Source of the DNA: Actinomycetes bacterium | GTDB taxonomy: Bacteria; Actinomycetota; Thermoleophilia; Gaiellales; Gaiellaceae | NCBI GenBank assembly: GCA_026708005.1 | Contig: JAPOVR010000010.1 | Location: 1 to 52,844 of the forward strand | Length of the DNA: 52,844 nt | Direction: 5' to 3' | Shown: one piece after another, positions 8,030 to 17,725 of the stretch | Position numbering within the stretch: position 1 is the first letter of the stretch | Layout of the letters: each line of letters begins with the position of its first letter | Notes under the pieces: generated by a model | Seen by the model: the letters and a program-made list of their open reading frames with translations, nothing else | Database searches by the model: none | Told to the model about the DNA's origin: nothing | Translations under genes and position numbers: made by a program

Positions 8030-8982
8030 GTGACTCTCGATCCTGATGCGCGCGCCCACCTTGACGCATCGGCTGAGGATCTGCGAACGGGCGTTGCCAG
8101 GCCTGTCGAGGAGCTGACACCCGTGCAGGCTCGGGCCCAGGTGGCGGCGCCGGCCGCGGAGCTGTTTAGGCCAACCGACCCGATCGGCGCGGTTGAGGGT
8201 CGGGACATGCCGGGTCCCGGCGGCCCGCTACTCCTCCGCGTCTACCAACCTGAAGGGAACTCGAGCCACTGCCCGTGCTCGTGTACTTCCACGGCGGCGG
8301 CTGGGTGTACGGGAGCCTCGACACGCACGACGGCGTCGGTCGTGCCCTTGCGGCGCGGACGCCGTGTGTCGTCGTGTCGGTCGACTACTGCCTTGCTCCG
8401 GAGCACCGCTTCCCGGCCGCATTCGAGATGCCTGGGCGGCGACGTCCTGGGTCGCCGAGAACGCGGCGTCCCTCGGCGCCGACGCCGACAATGTCGCGGT
8501 CGGCGCAGACTCCGCCGGAGGCAACCTCGCAGCCGCAGTCGCCGTGCGCGCCCGCGACTCGGTACTTCGCTTGGCGCTCCAGCTGCTTGTTCTATCCCGT
8601 CACCGACTACGACTTCGAGCGCTCGTCGTACCATGAGTACGCTGACGGGTACGGTCTCACCCGCGCCGCGATGCGGTGGCACGGGGACCACTACCTTGGG
8701 GCGGACGGTCATGAGCACGGGTTCGACCCCCGGGCCAGTCCTCTACGAACACCGGATCTGGCAGGAGTTGCGCCTGGCTGCGTCATCACCGTCGAGTTCG
8801 ATCCCCTCTGCGACGAGGGCAACGAGTACGCTGCGCGCCTCGAGGTCGCGGGCGTGCGCATCATGCACTCGTGCCAGGAGGGGCTGATTCACGCGGCCTT
8901 CCGGATGCCAGGCACCATTCCGCGGGCGCGGGCGCTCATGGACGACGCGGTTGCCGCGTTGCGGACAGCGTTCGCTTCCTGA
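8030..8982 (+). pseudogene. alpha/beta hydrolase, hormone-sensitive-lipase (HSL) type esterase, frameshifted
   Basis: Pieces of one esterase lie in successive frames. The N-terminal cap begins VTLDPDARAHLDASAEDL. The oxyanion segment reads LVYFHGGGWVYGS. The nucleophile elbow GADSAGGNLAAA is in another frame. The tail is YPVTDYDF, then EFDPLCDEG (Asp) and LIHAAFRM (His). Three one-base shifts are needed, near 8265, 8427 and 8592. The last two cancel each other. All motifs of the serine esterase are still readable, so decay is recent or the sequence has errors. Confidence 0.8.
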
Positions 8983-9203
8983 GCTCGGCCGTCCGCGACC
9001 GACGATGGCGGCTTGGCCGAGCTCGTAATTTTGCCCTCGCGGCTGCGCCTCGGCCCTGCTGTCACAAAGCGTCCGCGGGCAGAGCGGCACTGGGGCTCGG
9101 TCGAACGTCGTCTGTGGCCTGCCCATGGCCGCTCCTCGCTTGCCAGCCTGGCCACTAGGTGCGCAGATCGACTCCCGGAAGACAGTTGCCGAGGAACAAG
9201 GAC

Positions 9204-9640
9204 ATGGTGGAGCGAGATCGTCACGTGGGGAAGGTCGTCCGCGTCACAGGCGGCGGAAGCGGCATCGGCCGCGCCATGGCACTGTGCTTCGCACGGGAGG
9301 CGCGGCGGGTGTCTACCTGGCCGACTGTCTCGAAGACCGCCTCGACCGGGTCGCCGACGAGATCACGGCGCTCGGCGGAGCTCCCCGACGAATCGCAGCC
9401 GATCTCGCGGAGGTCGCCGAGTGCGGTTGGGAAGTGCGCGAGGCCTACGAGGACGCCGGACGTCTCGACGTTGTCATCTCGAACGCCGCAGCCTGGAGCG
9501 AGGAGCCCTTCCTCGCGAGGAGCCCTTCCTCGAGGTCCAGGACGCATCGTGGCGGCGGGTGATCGCCGTCAACCTGATGGCATCGTTCGTCGTTGGCCAG
9601 CGCGTGGCGCGCGCCATGGTCGGAAGGTGCTTACGCTTGC
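9204..9640 (+). pseudogene. short-chain dehydrogenase/reductase, frameshifted and truncated
   Basis: Starts ATG with [17 protein letters not shown] (cofactor-binding TGxxxGIG). It shifts frame near 9300 to LADCLEDRLDRVADEI and DVVISNAAAWSEEPF, then hits a 17-base tandem duplication (9498-9514 and 9515-9531). Removing one copy restores EEPFLEVQDASWRRVIAVNL. After about 9640 the catalytic Tyr/Lys half is no longer recognisable. It would have been a 250-residue NAD(P) oxidoreductase. From 9640 to 10082 nothing else is recognised. Confidence 0.8.
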
Positions 9641-10082
9641 CACGCACCCTGCGCGACGCTCCTGGGTCACGACATCCCGCTCGCCTCAGCTGGCGCTACG
9701 TCCCTCCAGACGCCGCTCGCTTGGAAGTATCGGTGCTTCTCAACTTTGGCCGCGCTGACGCAGGCGCTGGTCTTTGCCCGAGCCTGACGCAAAACCTCGC
9801 GGAGCTGCTTTGGGGTCTCCACGTTCCAGGAGCGTGCCCCAGGCTCCCTGCATTCTTCGCGTAGTCAATTGAGAGGTAGCCGCACTCCAGCTGGCCCGTG
9901 CTGGAGATCGATCACGACCCAATCAAGACCAGCAAGCGCCACGATCTCAGCCGTGAGCGGCGAAGCCAGATTGAGCAAGGATCCGACGAGAATCTCCCCA
10001 GACCTCACGCGCTCCCGAAGCGAGTGGCGGGTGCTGCTCATGATCGCAGCTCCCGCACCTGCTCTGGGGAGGAGACCTCCGG

Positions 10083-11072
10083 TTAGCGGCGCTCAAGAGC
10101 CGCCGGATTGACGACGCCGTGGGGAGTCCGCCCCTGGAAGAGGTCGACGACAGACTGCGCCGCTTGCCGTATCACCGCTCTGCTCGACTTCACGGAGAGC
10201 CCAGCGATATGCGGCGTGAGGATCACGTTCGGCAGCTCGAGTAGCCTTGACGATGTGGGAGGCTCGGTCTCGAAGACATCGAGGGCTGCCACGCGCAGCT
10301 GTCCCGCAACGAGCGCATCGACGAGGGCGTGCTCGTCGATCACCCCCCCTCGCGAGGTGTTGATGAGAATCGCGTTGGGTCTCATGCGAGCCAGCTCTCG
10401 GTGCCCGATCATGGCTTTGGTCGACTCGCGCAGCGGAACGTGGAGCGAGACGATGTCGGCAGTTTCGAGAAGCTCGCCCAGATCGACCATCGTCACGTCG
10501 GGAACGGATCCGGGCGACACCACGGGATCGGTGGCGATCACCCGTGTGTCGAAGCCGTGCAGGCGACGTGCCACTGCCTGCCCGATGGCGCCAAGGCCGA
10601 CGATTCCGGCGGTTATTCCATGCAGGTCCCACGGCGTGAGCGCCCCAACGCGGTCCCACTTACCTTGGCGCATCGATGCATCGTGCTCGACAACTCGGCG
10701 CACGGCACCGAGTATCAGCGCCATGGTGTGGTCTGCGACGGTCTCCTCGTTCAGCCCCGGGGTTGTCGTGACGACGATCCCCTTCTCCGTGGCCGCGGCA
10801 AGATCGATCGAGTCTGTACCGACGCCGGTTCGAGCAATGATGCGCAGGCCGGCCGCGGATTCGATGACAGAGCGATCAAAGGGGTCGTCGCTGGCGATCG
10901 CGCCGACGGCGTCCGCAACGAGCGTGCGCACGTCGGCCGGGGTGCGCAGACCGTGCTTGGGGGCGTAGCGAACATCGAGCTCAGCGCCCTTCAGCAGTCC
11001 AGCGCTTTCCGGGTCGTGGACATCGAACGCTGGGAACGTGACCAGGACTTCGTATCGGGCCTGCTGCCCCAC
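10083..11072 (-). CDS. D-2-hydroxyacid dehydrogenase (phosphoglycerate dehydrogenase-like)
   Basis: A 329-residue NAD-dependent D-isomer-specific dehydrogenase. The cofactor fold has GIVGLGAIGQAVARRLHG. The catalytic trio is visible as Arg in INTSRGGVIDE, Glu in DVFETEPP and His in LTPHIAGLS. It lacks the C-terminal ACT domain of the SerA at 12305, so it is a paralogue acting on another 2-hydroxyacid such as glyoxylate/hydroxypyruvate. Start is GTG. It stands alone on the minus strand between decayed genes. Confidence 0.9.
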   Translation of the reverse strand: MGQQARYEVLVTFPAFDVHDPESAGLLKGAELDVRYAPKHGLRTPADVRTLVADAVGAIASDDPFDRSVIESAAGLRIIARTGVGTDSIDLAAATEKGIVVTTTPGLNEETVADHTMALILGAVRRVVEHDASMRQGKWDRVGALTPWDLHGITAGIVGLGAIGQAVARRLHGFDTRVIATDPVVSPGSVPDVTMVDLGELLETADIVSLHVPLRESTKAMIGHRELARMRPNAILINTSRGGVIDEHALVDALVAGQLRVAALDVFETEPPTSSRLLELPNVILTPHIAGLSVKSSRAVIRQAAQSVVDLFQGRTPHGVVNPAALERR

Positions 11073-11447
11073 CGACTCTGTGCCAGGGTCTCCTCAGCGC
11101 CCGGCGCTGCGCGCCTTCCTTCCGCTGCCGACGTCCTCGATCCCGGTGTCGAGCACGCTGGCTGCAGCCTCTCCGACGAGATCGAGGCGACCCATGGACT
11201 TGGCAGCGATCACCATCGCGGTGGCTCAGTGTACCTCAGCAGCTGGAGGCACGTCAGGATCACTGGAGCGACGGCCGCGGCCAGCTGACCGTTTCGCCGC
11301 CATCGGCATCGTGACCCTCGCCGACCACGCACGCCGTCGTGTGCACGTTGGGGTTACGAGCCCGAGCGCATGATTGGCTGCGCAGCGCCTCGGCAGTCGA
11401 GCAGCGGTCTCGGTTGAACGTTGGAATGAAGGAGGGGGTAGGCAGAT
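11073..11447. other. intergenic, no gene recognised
   Basis: A minus-strand frame near 11100-11220 reads MVIAAKSMGRLDLVGEAAAS and ends after about 40 codons. It could be a gene remnant but no family is recognised. The leader of the cyclase gene, with AGGAGGGGG at about 11430, lies at the right end. Confidence 0.4.
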
Positions 11448-12200
11448 ATGGCAGCTCGACAGCAGTGGGGGATCGCCACGCCGAAGCTTGGCGCAGATCT
11501 CCTTGAGCGGTCGATCAGGATCGTCGACCTGACGATCGAGACCTACGAGGGAATGCCCATCTGGCCCGGGCACCAGCTCCCATACAAGTTCCTGAACCAA
11601 GATCACGAGGGCTTCAAGAAGCGTTGGGGCGGCGACCTCGGCTTCGAGGCGCACAACTGGCTCATGAGCGAGCACACGGGTACGCACACGGATGCGACGA
11701 TCGAGTACGAACCAGAGGGGCTCACATCGACGAGATGCCGCTCGAGTTCTTCTATGGCGAGGCGATCTGCATCGACGTCAGCCACGTACGCCATCCCGAC
11801 TGGCTCACCCGCGAGGTTCTCGAGCGTGCGGTTGAGGCGAGTCCACAGGAGATCCGCCGTGGGGACATCGTGTGCCTGCACACCGGGACTGGCGCTCGCC
11901 TCTACCCCGATCCGGAGTACATCAAGACCTATCCGGGGTTGAGCCGAGACGGCGCGGTCTGGCTGGCTGACCAGGGGGGTCGTGAATATCGCGATCGACC
12001 AGGTGGCGATCGACCATAGCGACGACCTTGAGTACTCGGGCCACATGGTCTGCGCCGAGTATGGGATTGTCAATACCGAGAACCTCACGAACCTCGACCA
12101 GCTCATCGACAGGCGGTTTCTCTTCTTCGGGCTACCTCTTCTGCTCGACCAGGGCACGGGTTCCCCGGTCCGCGCAGTCGCGCTACTACAGGACGGCTAA
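11448..12200 (+). pseudogene. cyclase-family (kynurenine formamidase-like) protein with two frameshifts
   Basis: A cyclase-family metal hydrolase of about 250 residues. It has IWPGHQLPYKF near the start and SEHTGTHTDATIEYEP, the HxGTHxD metal motif. After a one-base shift at about 11720 it continues HIDEMPLEFFYGEAICIDVS and IVCLHTGTGARLY. After a second shift in a G6 tract (11974-11979) it continues VNIAIDQVAIDHSDD to LLQDG and a stop. Both lesions are single G differences (G4 where G5 fits, G6 where G5 fits). ATG is preceded by a good ribosome site. Either a young pseudogene or homopolymer sequencing errors. Confidence 0.8.
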
Positions 12201-12304
12201 GTGTCGGAGCTCAGCCGGGGTTGCACCCAGCGCAGGGCGAGGGAGAGGAGCGCTCGTGCGGCTCGTGCCGTGTATAACGACGAGCAACGAGCGCACGACC
12301 TCCC

Positions 12305-13504
12305 TTGAAGATCCTTCTTGCCGATACGTTCCCAGAGTCGCAGCGTGAAGTGCTGCGGACGCAGGGGCACGAGTGCGAGCTACAGCCGAAGCTGATCGCT
12401 GCCGAGCTCCCTGCGGCGGCCGTCGGCATCGATGTGCTGATCGTTCGCAGCACGCGGGTAGAGGCCGCGGTGTTCGAGCAATCGGATGTTCGGCTGGTGA
12501 TCAGGGCGGGTGCGGGCTACAACACCATCGACGTAATGGCCGCAGCCGATCGCGGCGTCTACGTGTGCAACGTGCCGGGCAAGAACGCGGTGGCTGTTGC
12601 CGAGCTCGCGTTTGGCTTGCTGCTCGCCCTCGACCGCAACATCCCGGACAACGTCACCGACCTGCGCGCCGGCACGTGGCACAAGTCGCGCTACCAGCGA
12701 GCCGCCGGCCTGTACGGGCGCGCGGTCGGCGTCGTGGGAATCGGGGCGATCGGGCTTGCCTTTGCCGAGCGCGCCCGCAGCTTTGGCATGGCGGTACACG
12801 CGGTTGCCAAGCCAAGCCGCAGTGCGGCGGCAAAGCGCCGGCTAGACGCTCTCGGTGTCATCTACCACCCTGACCTGCACGCGCTCGCGGCGGCATGTGA
12901 CGTTCTCTCCTTCCATGTTCCAGGCGATCCGACGACCAAGGGTCTGATCGGGAGAGAGCTCCTAGCGCGTGTGCGCCCGGGCACGTTCCTGATCAACACG
13001 TCGCGCGGCGACCTCGTCGACGAGGAGGCCCTGCTTGCCGCGCTCGACGAGAAGAAACTCAGGGCTGGACTCGATGTCTTCGTGGACGAGCCGGCGGCAG
13101 GAGAGGCTGAGTTCGTCTCGGTGTTGGCGCAGCACCCGAACGTGTACGGGACCCATCACATCGGCGCTTCGACGAGCCAAGCCCAACATGCCGTTGCCGA
13201 CGAGGTCGTCGAGATCGTCGCCTCGTTCCAGGCAGGTGAGATTCGCAACTGCGTGAACCTCGCGGCAGTGCGGGGCTCAACGACGCTCGTCGTTCGTCAC
13301 GACAACGAGGTCGGCGTACTCGCAGGCGTGCTGGGTGCGTTGGGCCGGGCTGGAATCAGCGTCGAGCAGGTGGAGAACCGCCTCTTCGCGGGGGGACGGG
13401 CTGCTGCCGTGGCCATTCAGCTCGGCGGCTCGATCGATGCCGCGCTGCGGGCAGAGATCGAGGCTCTTCAGGGTGTGATCGGCGTATCGGCCGAGCCGCG
13501 ATGA
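12305..13504 (+). CDS. serA: D-3-phosphoglycerate dehydrogenase
   Basis: A 399-residue enzyme catalysing the first step of serine synthesis (3-phosphoglycerate to 3-phosphohydroxypyruvate, NAD-dependent). Cofactor motif is VGVVGIGAIGLAFAERARSF. Catalytic Arg, Glu and His lie in INTSRGDLVDE, DVFVDEPA and GTHHIGAST. A C-terminal ACT domain (about residues 325-399, HDNEVGVLAGVLGALGRAGI) suggests feedback control by serine. Start is TTG. The stop overlaps the serC start as ATGA, so the two are coupled. Confidence 0.93.
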   Translation: MKILLADTFPESQREVLRTQGHECELQPKLIAAELPAAAVGIDVLIVRSTRVEAAVFEQSDVRLVIRAGAGYNTIDVMAAADRGVYVCNVPGKNAVAVAELAFGLLLALDRNIPDNVTDLRAGTWHKSRYQRAAGLYGRAVGVVGIGAIGLAFAERARSFGMAVHAVAKPSRSAAAKRRLDALGVIYHPDLHALAAACDVLSFHVPGDPTTKGLIGRELLARVRPGTFLINTSRGDLVDEEALLAALDEKKLRAGLDVFVDEPAAGEAEFVSVLAQHPNVYGTHHIGASTSQAQHAVADEVVEIVASFQAGEIRNCVNLAAVRGSTTLVVRHDNEVGVLAGVLGALGRAGISVEQVENRLFAGGRAAAVAIQLGGSIDAALRAEIEALQGVIGVSAEPR

Positions 13505-14580
13505 AGCTGATCAACTTCTCGGCCGGTCCTGCCATGCTGCCTCGTTCGGTGCTCGAGCAGGCGCGGGATGAGCTCGTCGACTACGGCGGCGCTGGCATGT
13601 CGCTCGTCGAGATGAGCCACCGTGGGCCCGAGTACCCGGCGGTGCACGAGCAGGCAGTTGCGCTGGCACGCCGTGTCTTCGAGGTCCCAGCCGATTTCTC
13701 GGTGTTGTTCCTCCAGGGTGGGGCAACGCTCCAGTTCTCGATGGTGCCGATGAACCTCCTGTGCCCCGGCAAGGCCGGCGGCTATGTCGTCTCGGGCGCA
13801 TGGGCCAAGAAGGCGATTGCCGACGGCCGGCTCTACGGCGATGCCTATGCAGCCTGGGACGGGGCGGGGGTGCACTACTGTCGGATGCCTCGGCCCGAAG
13901 AGATCGAGCTCAGGGAGGGGACGCGGTACCTGCACGTCACCTCGAACGAGACGATCGGGGGCATCCAGATGTTCGGTTGGCCGGCCTTGGGCGTGCCGCT
14001 CGTGGGCGACATGTCGTCCGACTACCTGTCGCGCCCGATCCCGTGGGAGCACTTCGACGTCGTCTACGGGGGCGCCCAGAAGAACCTCGGGCCCGCGGGA
14101 GTGACCCTCGTCTTCCTCCGGCAGGCCATTCTCGAGTCGACGAACCGCGGGCTCGGCGCCTACCTGCGCTACGGCTACCACGACGACGGCAACTCGCTCG
14201 CCAACACGCCGCCGGTATTCGCAATCTGGCTGGTCGGCAAGGTGCTGTGCTGGGTCGAGAAGCAGGGAGGTCTCGGTGCGATGGAGGCGGCCTCCCGCCG
14301 GAGGGCCGGGATCCTCTACGCGGCGATCGATGCGAGCGGCGACTTCTACCGCAGCCCTGTCGAGCCAACGAGCCGCTCGCTCATGAACGTCGTCTTCAGG
14401 CTCCCCACCGACGATCTGGAGGAGCGATTCCTCGCGGAGGCCGCCGCTGCCGGGCTCGTTGGGCTCAAGGGCCATCGCAGCGTCGGTGGCTGCCGGGCGT
14501 CGATCTACAACGCGATGAGCGTCGAGGGCGTCGAGGCGTTGGCCGGCTTCATGGCGCAGTTCAGGGCCGCGAACGGGTGA
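13501..14580 (+). CDS. serC: phosphoserine aminotransferase
   Basis: A 359-residue class V aminotransferase. It opens NFSAGPAMLPRSVLEQA as SerC does, contains FLQGGATLQFSMVPMN, and holds the PLP lysine, K194, in GGAQKNLGPAG. It converts phosphohydroxypyruvate and glutamate to phosphoserine. It may also act in pyridoxine synthesis. It lies in a tightly overlapping operon, serA-serC-DUF1015, with GTGA coupling to the next gene. No phosphoserine phosphatase lies nearby. Confidence 0.95.
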   Translation: MKLINFSAGPAMLPRSVLEQARDELVDYGGAGMSLVEMSHRGPEYPAVHEQAVALARRVFEVPADFSVLFLQGGATLQFSMVPMNLLCPGKAGGYVVSGAWAKKAIADGRLYGDAYAAWDGAGVHYCRMPRPEEIELREGTRYLHVTSNETIGGIQMFGWPALGVPLVGDMSSDYLSRPIPWEHFDVVYGGAQKNLGPAGVTLVFLRQAILESTNRGLGAYLRYGYHDDGNSLANTPPVFAIWLVGKVLCWVEKQGGLGAMEAASRRRAGILYAAIDASGDFYRSPVEPTSRSLMNVVFRLPTDDLEERFLAEAAAAGLVGLKGHRSVGGCRASIYNAMSVEGVEALAGFMAQFRAANG

Positions 14581-15830
14581 GCGCCAAGCTTGTGCGTGCG
14601 CCGTCGCTGATCCGGCCTCTCGGCGCGTACCTCCCCCGGCCAGAGCTGGCCGCCAACGTGATCGCACCGCCGTACGACAGCCTGACTGTGCAGGAGACGC
14701 GCGGGCTAGTGACCGAGAACCCGCTCAGCTTCCTCAATGTGCTGCGGTCTGAGATCGACGCTCCAGAGCGCACGAAGGCTGACCGGCTGGCCATGCTCAC
14801 CGACGCGGCGGTTCGGCTGCGGGAGCTGCTCGCCGGCGAGATCTTCGACTTCTACGAGCCGCCGGTCTTCTTCGTCTGTCGGCTGGAGCTGGACGGCCGC
14901 GCACAGACCGGGGTCGTCGCCGACGTCTCTCTCGAGGCGTACGAGGCGGGGCTGGTCAGGGTGCATGAGTCAACCCGGCGGGGGCAGGAGGATCGGCTGG
15001 TCGAGTACCTGAACATCGTGCGGGCCAGCATCCTGCCCGTGTTCCTGATCCACCGGCTGTCAGCTGCCGTCGACGGCGCCGTTGCTGCCGCCGCTGCCGA
15101 GGCGCCGGTCATCGACGTGAACGCCGACGACGGCCTGCGCATGAGCGTCTGGGTCGTCGACGATCCCGCGGACGTCGCGCAAATGGGGCGGGCGCTTGCT
15201 GGGCTCGAGGAGCTGTACATCGCGGATGGCCACCATCGGGTGGCTGCCTCGCGGCGCTCAGCCGCGGCGCGGGCCACGGCGAATCCTGAATGCGCGGACG
15301 AGCCCTACACGCACGTCGTCTCGGTGCTCTTCTCGGCCGATCAGCTCATCATCCATCCCTACAACCGGTGCGTGAGGGATCTAGGCGGCTGCTCGGCCGA
15401 GGAGCTCTTGGCGGCGATTAGATCGTCCTTCGAGGTGCGCGAGCTGCCTCGCGGCGCCCCGCCAGCCTCGCCCGGCGAGTTCTCGCTGCATCTCAACGGG
15501 CGCTGGTACCAGGTCACCGCTCCCGCCCGGCTGCGTGAGGTCGAAGGTGCTGCCGGACTCGACGTTGCCATCCTGCACGACCACCTGCTGCGGCCGTTGC
15601 TGGGAATCGACGATCCACGAACCGACGCTCGGATCGAGTTCGTCCCGGATACGCTCGGGCTGGGCGAGCTGGAGCGGCTGTGCGATGAGGGCTACGCGGT
15701 TGCCTTCGCTCTCCACCCGATGGGAGTCGATGAGCTGATGGACGTCGCCGACTGCGGTGAGCAGATGCCGCCCAAGTCGACGTGGTTTGCTCCGAAGCTG
15801 CGCTCCGGGCTCGTCGTCAGGCTGCTGTAG
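14577..15830 (+). CDS. DUF1015 family protein
   Basis: A 417-residue protein of the DUF1015 family, often found next to serA/serC. It begins LIRPLGAYLPRPELAANVIA and PPYDSLTVQE, the family hallmark. It has RRGQEDRLVEYLN and YIADGHHRVAASR in the middle, and FALHPMGVDELMDVAD plus MPPKSTWFAPKLRSGLV at the end. The reaction is not established; the HHR motif looks catalytic or phosphate-binding. The GTG start overlaps the serC stop, which ties it to serine metabolism. Confidence 0.9.
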   Translation: MSAKLVRAPSLIRPLGAYLPRPELAANVIAPPYDSLTVQETRGLVTENPLSFLNVLRSEIDAPERTKADRLAMLTDAAVRLRELLAGEIFDFYEPPVFFVCRLELDGRAQTGVVADVSLEAYEAGLVRVHESTRRGQEDRLVEYLNIVRASILPVFLIHRLSAAVDGAVAAAAAEAPVIDVNADDGLRMSVWVVDDPADVAQMGRALAGLEELYIADGHHRVAASRRSAAARATANPECADEPYTHVVSVLFSADQLIIHPYNRCVRDLGGCSAEELLAAIRSSFEVRELPRGAPPASPGEFSLHLNGRWYQVTAPARLREVEGAAGLDVAILHDHLLRPLLGIDDPRTDARIEFVPDTLGLGELERLCDEGYAVAFALHPMGVDELMDVADCGEQMPPKSTWFAPKLRSGLVVRLL

Positions 15831-16080
15831 GGCGGGCGGGCAAGCGAGCGCTCCGCGCGATTCCCCGAGCGCCGTCGCTGAGACCGGCCCCAAGGCCTCT
15901 GCGCACACCGGTGAATGGTTGTTGCTGGCGAGGACAGCAAGGGCGGCGGCACCTGCGAGGCACTCGCGCTACCGGTGGTGTCGGGCCAGCTGCCCAGCCG
16001 CCGGCAGGGGCAGCTGGGCGGCCGCTGGGAGGGGGTGGCCGCTCAGCTGCAGGAAAGGGGCAGCCGCTCAGTCCCCGGAG

Positions 16081-16192
16081 AGGGCAGCCCGCCTCTCACC
16101 CACCCTCCGGGGGAGGGTAGCCCAGAAAAGCACACGGTTTTCCCGTGAACTGTCACCAAAGTGTCACGAGGCTGTGCCAACTCCGTGCACCG
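16081..16192 (+). repeat. dispersed ~110-base intergenic repeat, copy 2 of 3
   Basis: Same core as the copies at 4505 and 51549. Here the hairpin is perfect: ACCCTCC, loop GGG, GGAGGGT. It ends 100 bases before the left island end. Confidence 0.75.
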
Positions 16193-16291
16193 ACTTTGCG
16201 CGCCCTCTACGCGCCCGCCTCGCCGGCTCGGCCACGCACAGCCACGTGCTCGGGTTGGTCCCTGCGCGGATTGTCTGCGCGCAAGTGGACG

Positions 16292-16314
16292 CCTAGGAGG
16301 GTTTGGCGAAACGT
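16292..16314 (+). repeat. left inverted end of the island
   Basis: CCTAGG followed by AGGGTTTGGCGAAACGT. Identical in reverse complement to 45247-45269. It shares GAGGG(T/C)TTGGCG with the ends of the nested element at 41788 and 44286. Confidence 0.8.
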
Positions 16315-16594
16315 TTGGCGGAACGCTGGGCCGGTGGCTGGTTGAGGCCTTGCAGGGGGGGTATAAGGAGGCCTTATGGGTTCTGTGTGTGCGGGTCGGC
16401 GGCGGCCGGAAACGGGGCTTACTCATGGAGCGGTATATCCATGGAGGAGGGTCTACGGCGGCCATAAAGTTTCCTTATGGGTCCCGGTAAGGGGGCTGGT
16501 GGCTGCTTGGGTGGGATCCGGCGGCTGGGTGCTGTTTGGACGCCCGGGTGCGGGGTGTGTGGTAGTGTTGTTTTTGTAGGCATCTGAATTTTGT

Positions 16595-16623
16595 GCCCCC
16601 GCGAAGCAGCAACTTCCGGGGGC
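16595..16623 (+). promoter_or_regulatory. hairpin before the transposase ribosome site
   Basis: GCCCCCG pairs with CGGGGGC, and inside it GAAG pairs with CTTC, leaving a small loop. The same 29-base hairpin with a different loop precedes the related transposase at 41853-41881. The stem is kept while loop bases change, which points to selection on structure. It may block read-in transcription or limit translation of transposase. Confidence 0.7.
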
Positions 16624-16639
16624 GCGGCCAAAGGAGGTT

Positions 16640-17725
16640 GTGGCTCCAGTGGCGGCGGGGACGCTACCAGACACGCTCCAGCGGGTTCTCGACTCGCCGG
16701 AGGTTGCTGGGCTGGTTGGGGAGTTGGAGGGTTTGCGGTGGACGGGCAGGAGGGGCTACCCGGTGCGTTGCCTGGTGGGGGCCTGCCTCGTTAAGCACCT
16801 GTACGGGCTTTCGACGTGGTCTGCGACGGCCCGGCTGGTTGGGGAGCACCAGGGGCTGCGGGAGGTTCTGGGCGGGGCGCCGTCGCAGTGGGCGCTGTAC
16901 CGGTTCGCAGGGAAGCTACGCAACCACCAGGGGCTGCTTGAGGGGTGCATCGAACGGGTGATCGCGAGGCTGCGGCAGCGGCACCCGAACCTGGGCGAGG
17001 ATGTGTGTGTGGACTCGACCGATCTGCCCGGGTATGCGAACGGGCAGCGCTACGTTTCCAGGGGCGGCCGTTTGCGGGAGCGTTTCTCTGACCCTGACGC
17101 GTCTTGGGGGCACCGGTCGGCTATCTCAACACGGCGGGGCGGTGGTTTCTACGGGTACAAGCTGCATCTGGCGGCCTGCTCGAAGACCGGGCTCCCGCTC
17201 GCCTGGGAGGCCAGGACAGCCAGGGACAGCGACGCCGCTGTGGCCCCGTCTTTGCTGGGGTGGCTGACCGCCCGAGGGTTCAAGCCCACCACGGTGACGA
17301 TGGACAAAGGCTACGACATCGGCTTGGTCTACACCGCTTGCGACCGCCACGGGGTGCTGCCGGTGATGCCGCTGCGGGAAACCCCCGGGGTGAAGGCCGG
17401 CCGGCACCTGCCCCCGTCCTGTCAGCACGGCGAGTGGGCCTACGCCGGCGCAGACCGCCGGCGCCGACGGTCGAAGTGGCGCTGCCCCACCGGCCAGTGC
17501 CGGCCGCGGTCAACGTGGGTGAAGGCGAGCAGGCTGCACCCGTTGATACCTCGCCACACCCGCCGCTGGAGACGCCTCTACCGGGCCCGCTCAGCCGTGG
17601 AGCGCGAGTTCGGCCGGCTCAAACACCAACTCGCCCTCGCGCCCCTGAGAACCAGACGGCTGGAGCGCGTCCGGCTGCACGCCGATCTCTGCCTCCTCAC
17701 CCGGCTCGCGGTCGCGCTGCTGTAG
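16640..17725 (+). CDS. DDE transposase (IS4/IS5-like), intact copy
   Basis: A 361-residue transposase. The acidic triad is visible as Asp in CVDSTDLPGYANGQRY, Asp in TMDKGYDIG and Glu in AVEREFGRLKHQLA. The C-terminal LERVRLHADLCLLTRLAVAL is typical of DDE_Tnp_1 enzymes. Two decayed relatives lie at 35940-36560 (minus) and 41894-42852. AAGGAGG sits only 2 bases before the GTG at 16640, so the GTG at 16649 is the better start. A left end lies at 16292 but no matching right end is seen near 17.7-18.1 kb. The nearest exact partner is at 45.26 kb. Confidence 0.9.
   Translation: MAPVAAGTLPDTLQRVLDSPEVAGLVGELEGLRWTGRRGYPVRCLVGACLVKHLYGLSTWSATARLVGEHQGLREVLGGAPSQWALYRFAGKLRNHQGLLEGCIERVIARLRQRHPNLGEDVCVDSTDLPGYANGQRYVSRGGRLRERFSDPDASWGHRSAISTRRGGGFYGYKLHLAACSKTGLPLAWEARTARDSDAAVAPSLLGWLTARGFKPTTVTMDKGYDIGLVYTACDRHGVLPVMPLRETPGVKAGRHLPPSCQHGEWAYAGADRRRRRSKWRCPTGQCRPRSTWVKASRLHPLIPRHTRRWRRLYRARSAVEREFGRLKHQLALAPLRTRRLERVRLHADLCLLTRLAVALL

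Larger units (their letters stand above)
15831..16639. other. junction region between core operon and accessory island
   Basis: No gene. In order: G/C-rich spacer, copy 2 of the dispersed repeat (16081-16192), the left 23-base island end (16292-16314), two short palindromic blocks (16363-16377 ATAAGG-CCTTAT, and 16463-16479 CATAAAG/CTTATG with one mismatch), and the 29-base hairpin before the transposase. Confidence 0.6.

Noticed and set aside
13468-14667. 399-codon frame antisense to serC
   Set aside because: Arg/Ala/Val-rich shadow of a well-supported serC; no family resemblance.
16192-16292. Phage-type attachment site at the left edge
   Set aside because: No integrase and no tRNA gene lie at either edge; transposon-type ends explain the boundary better.
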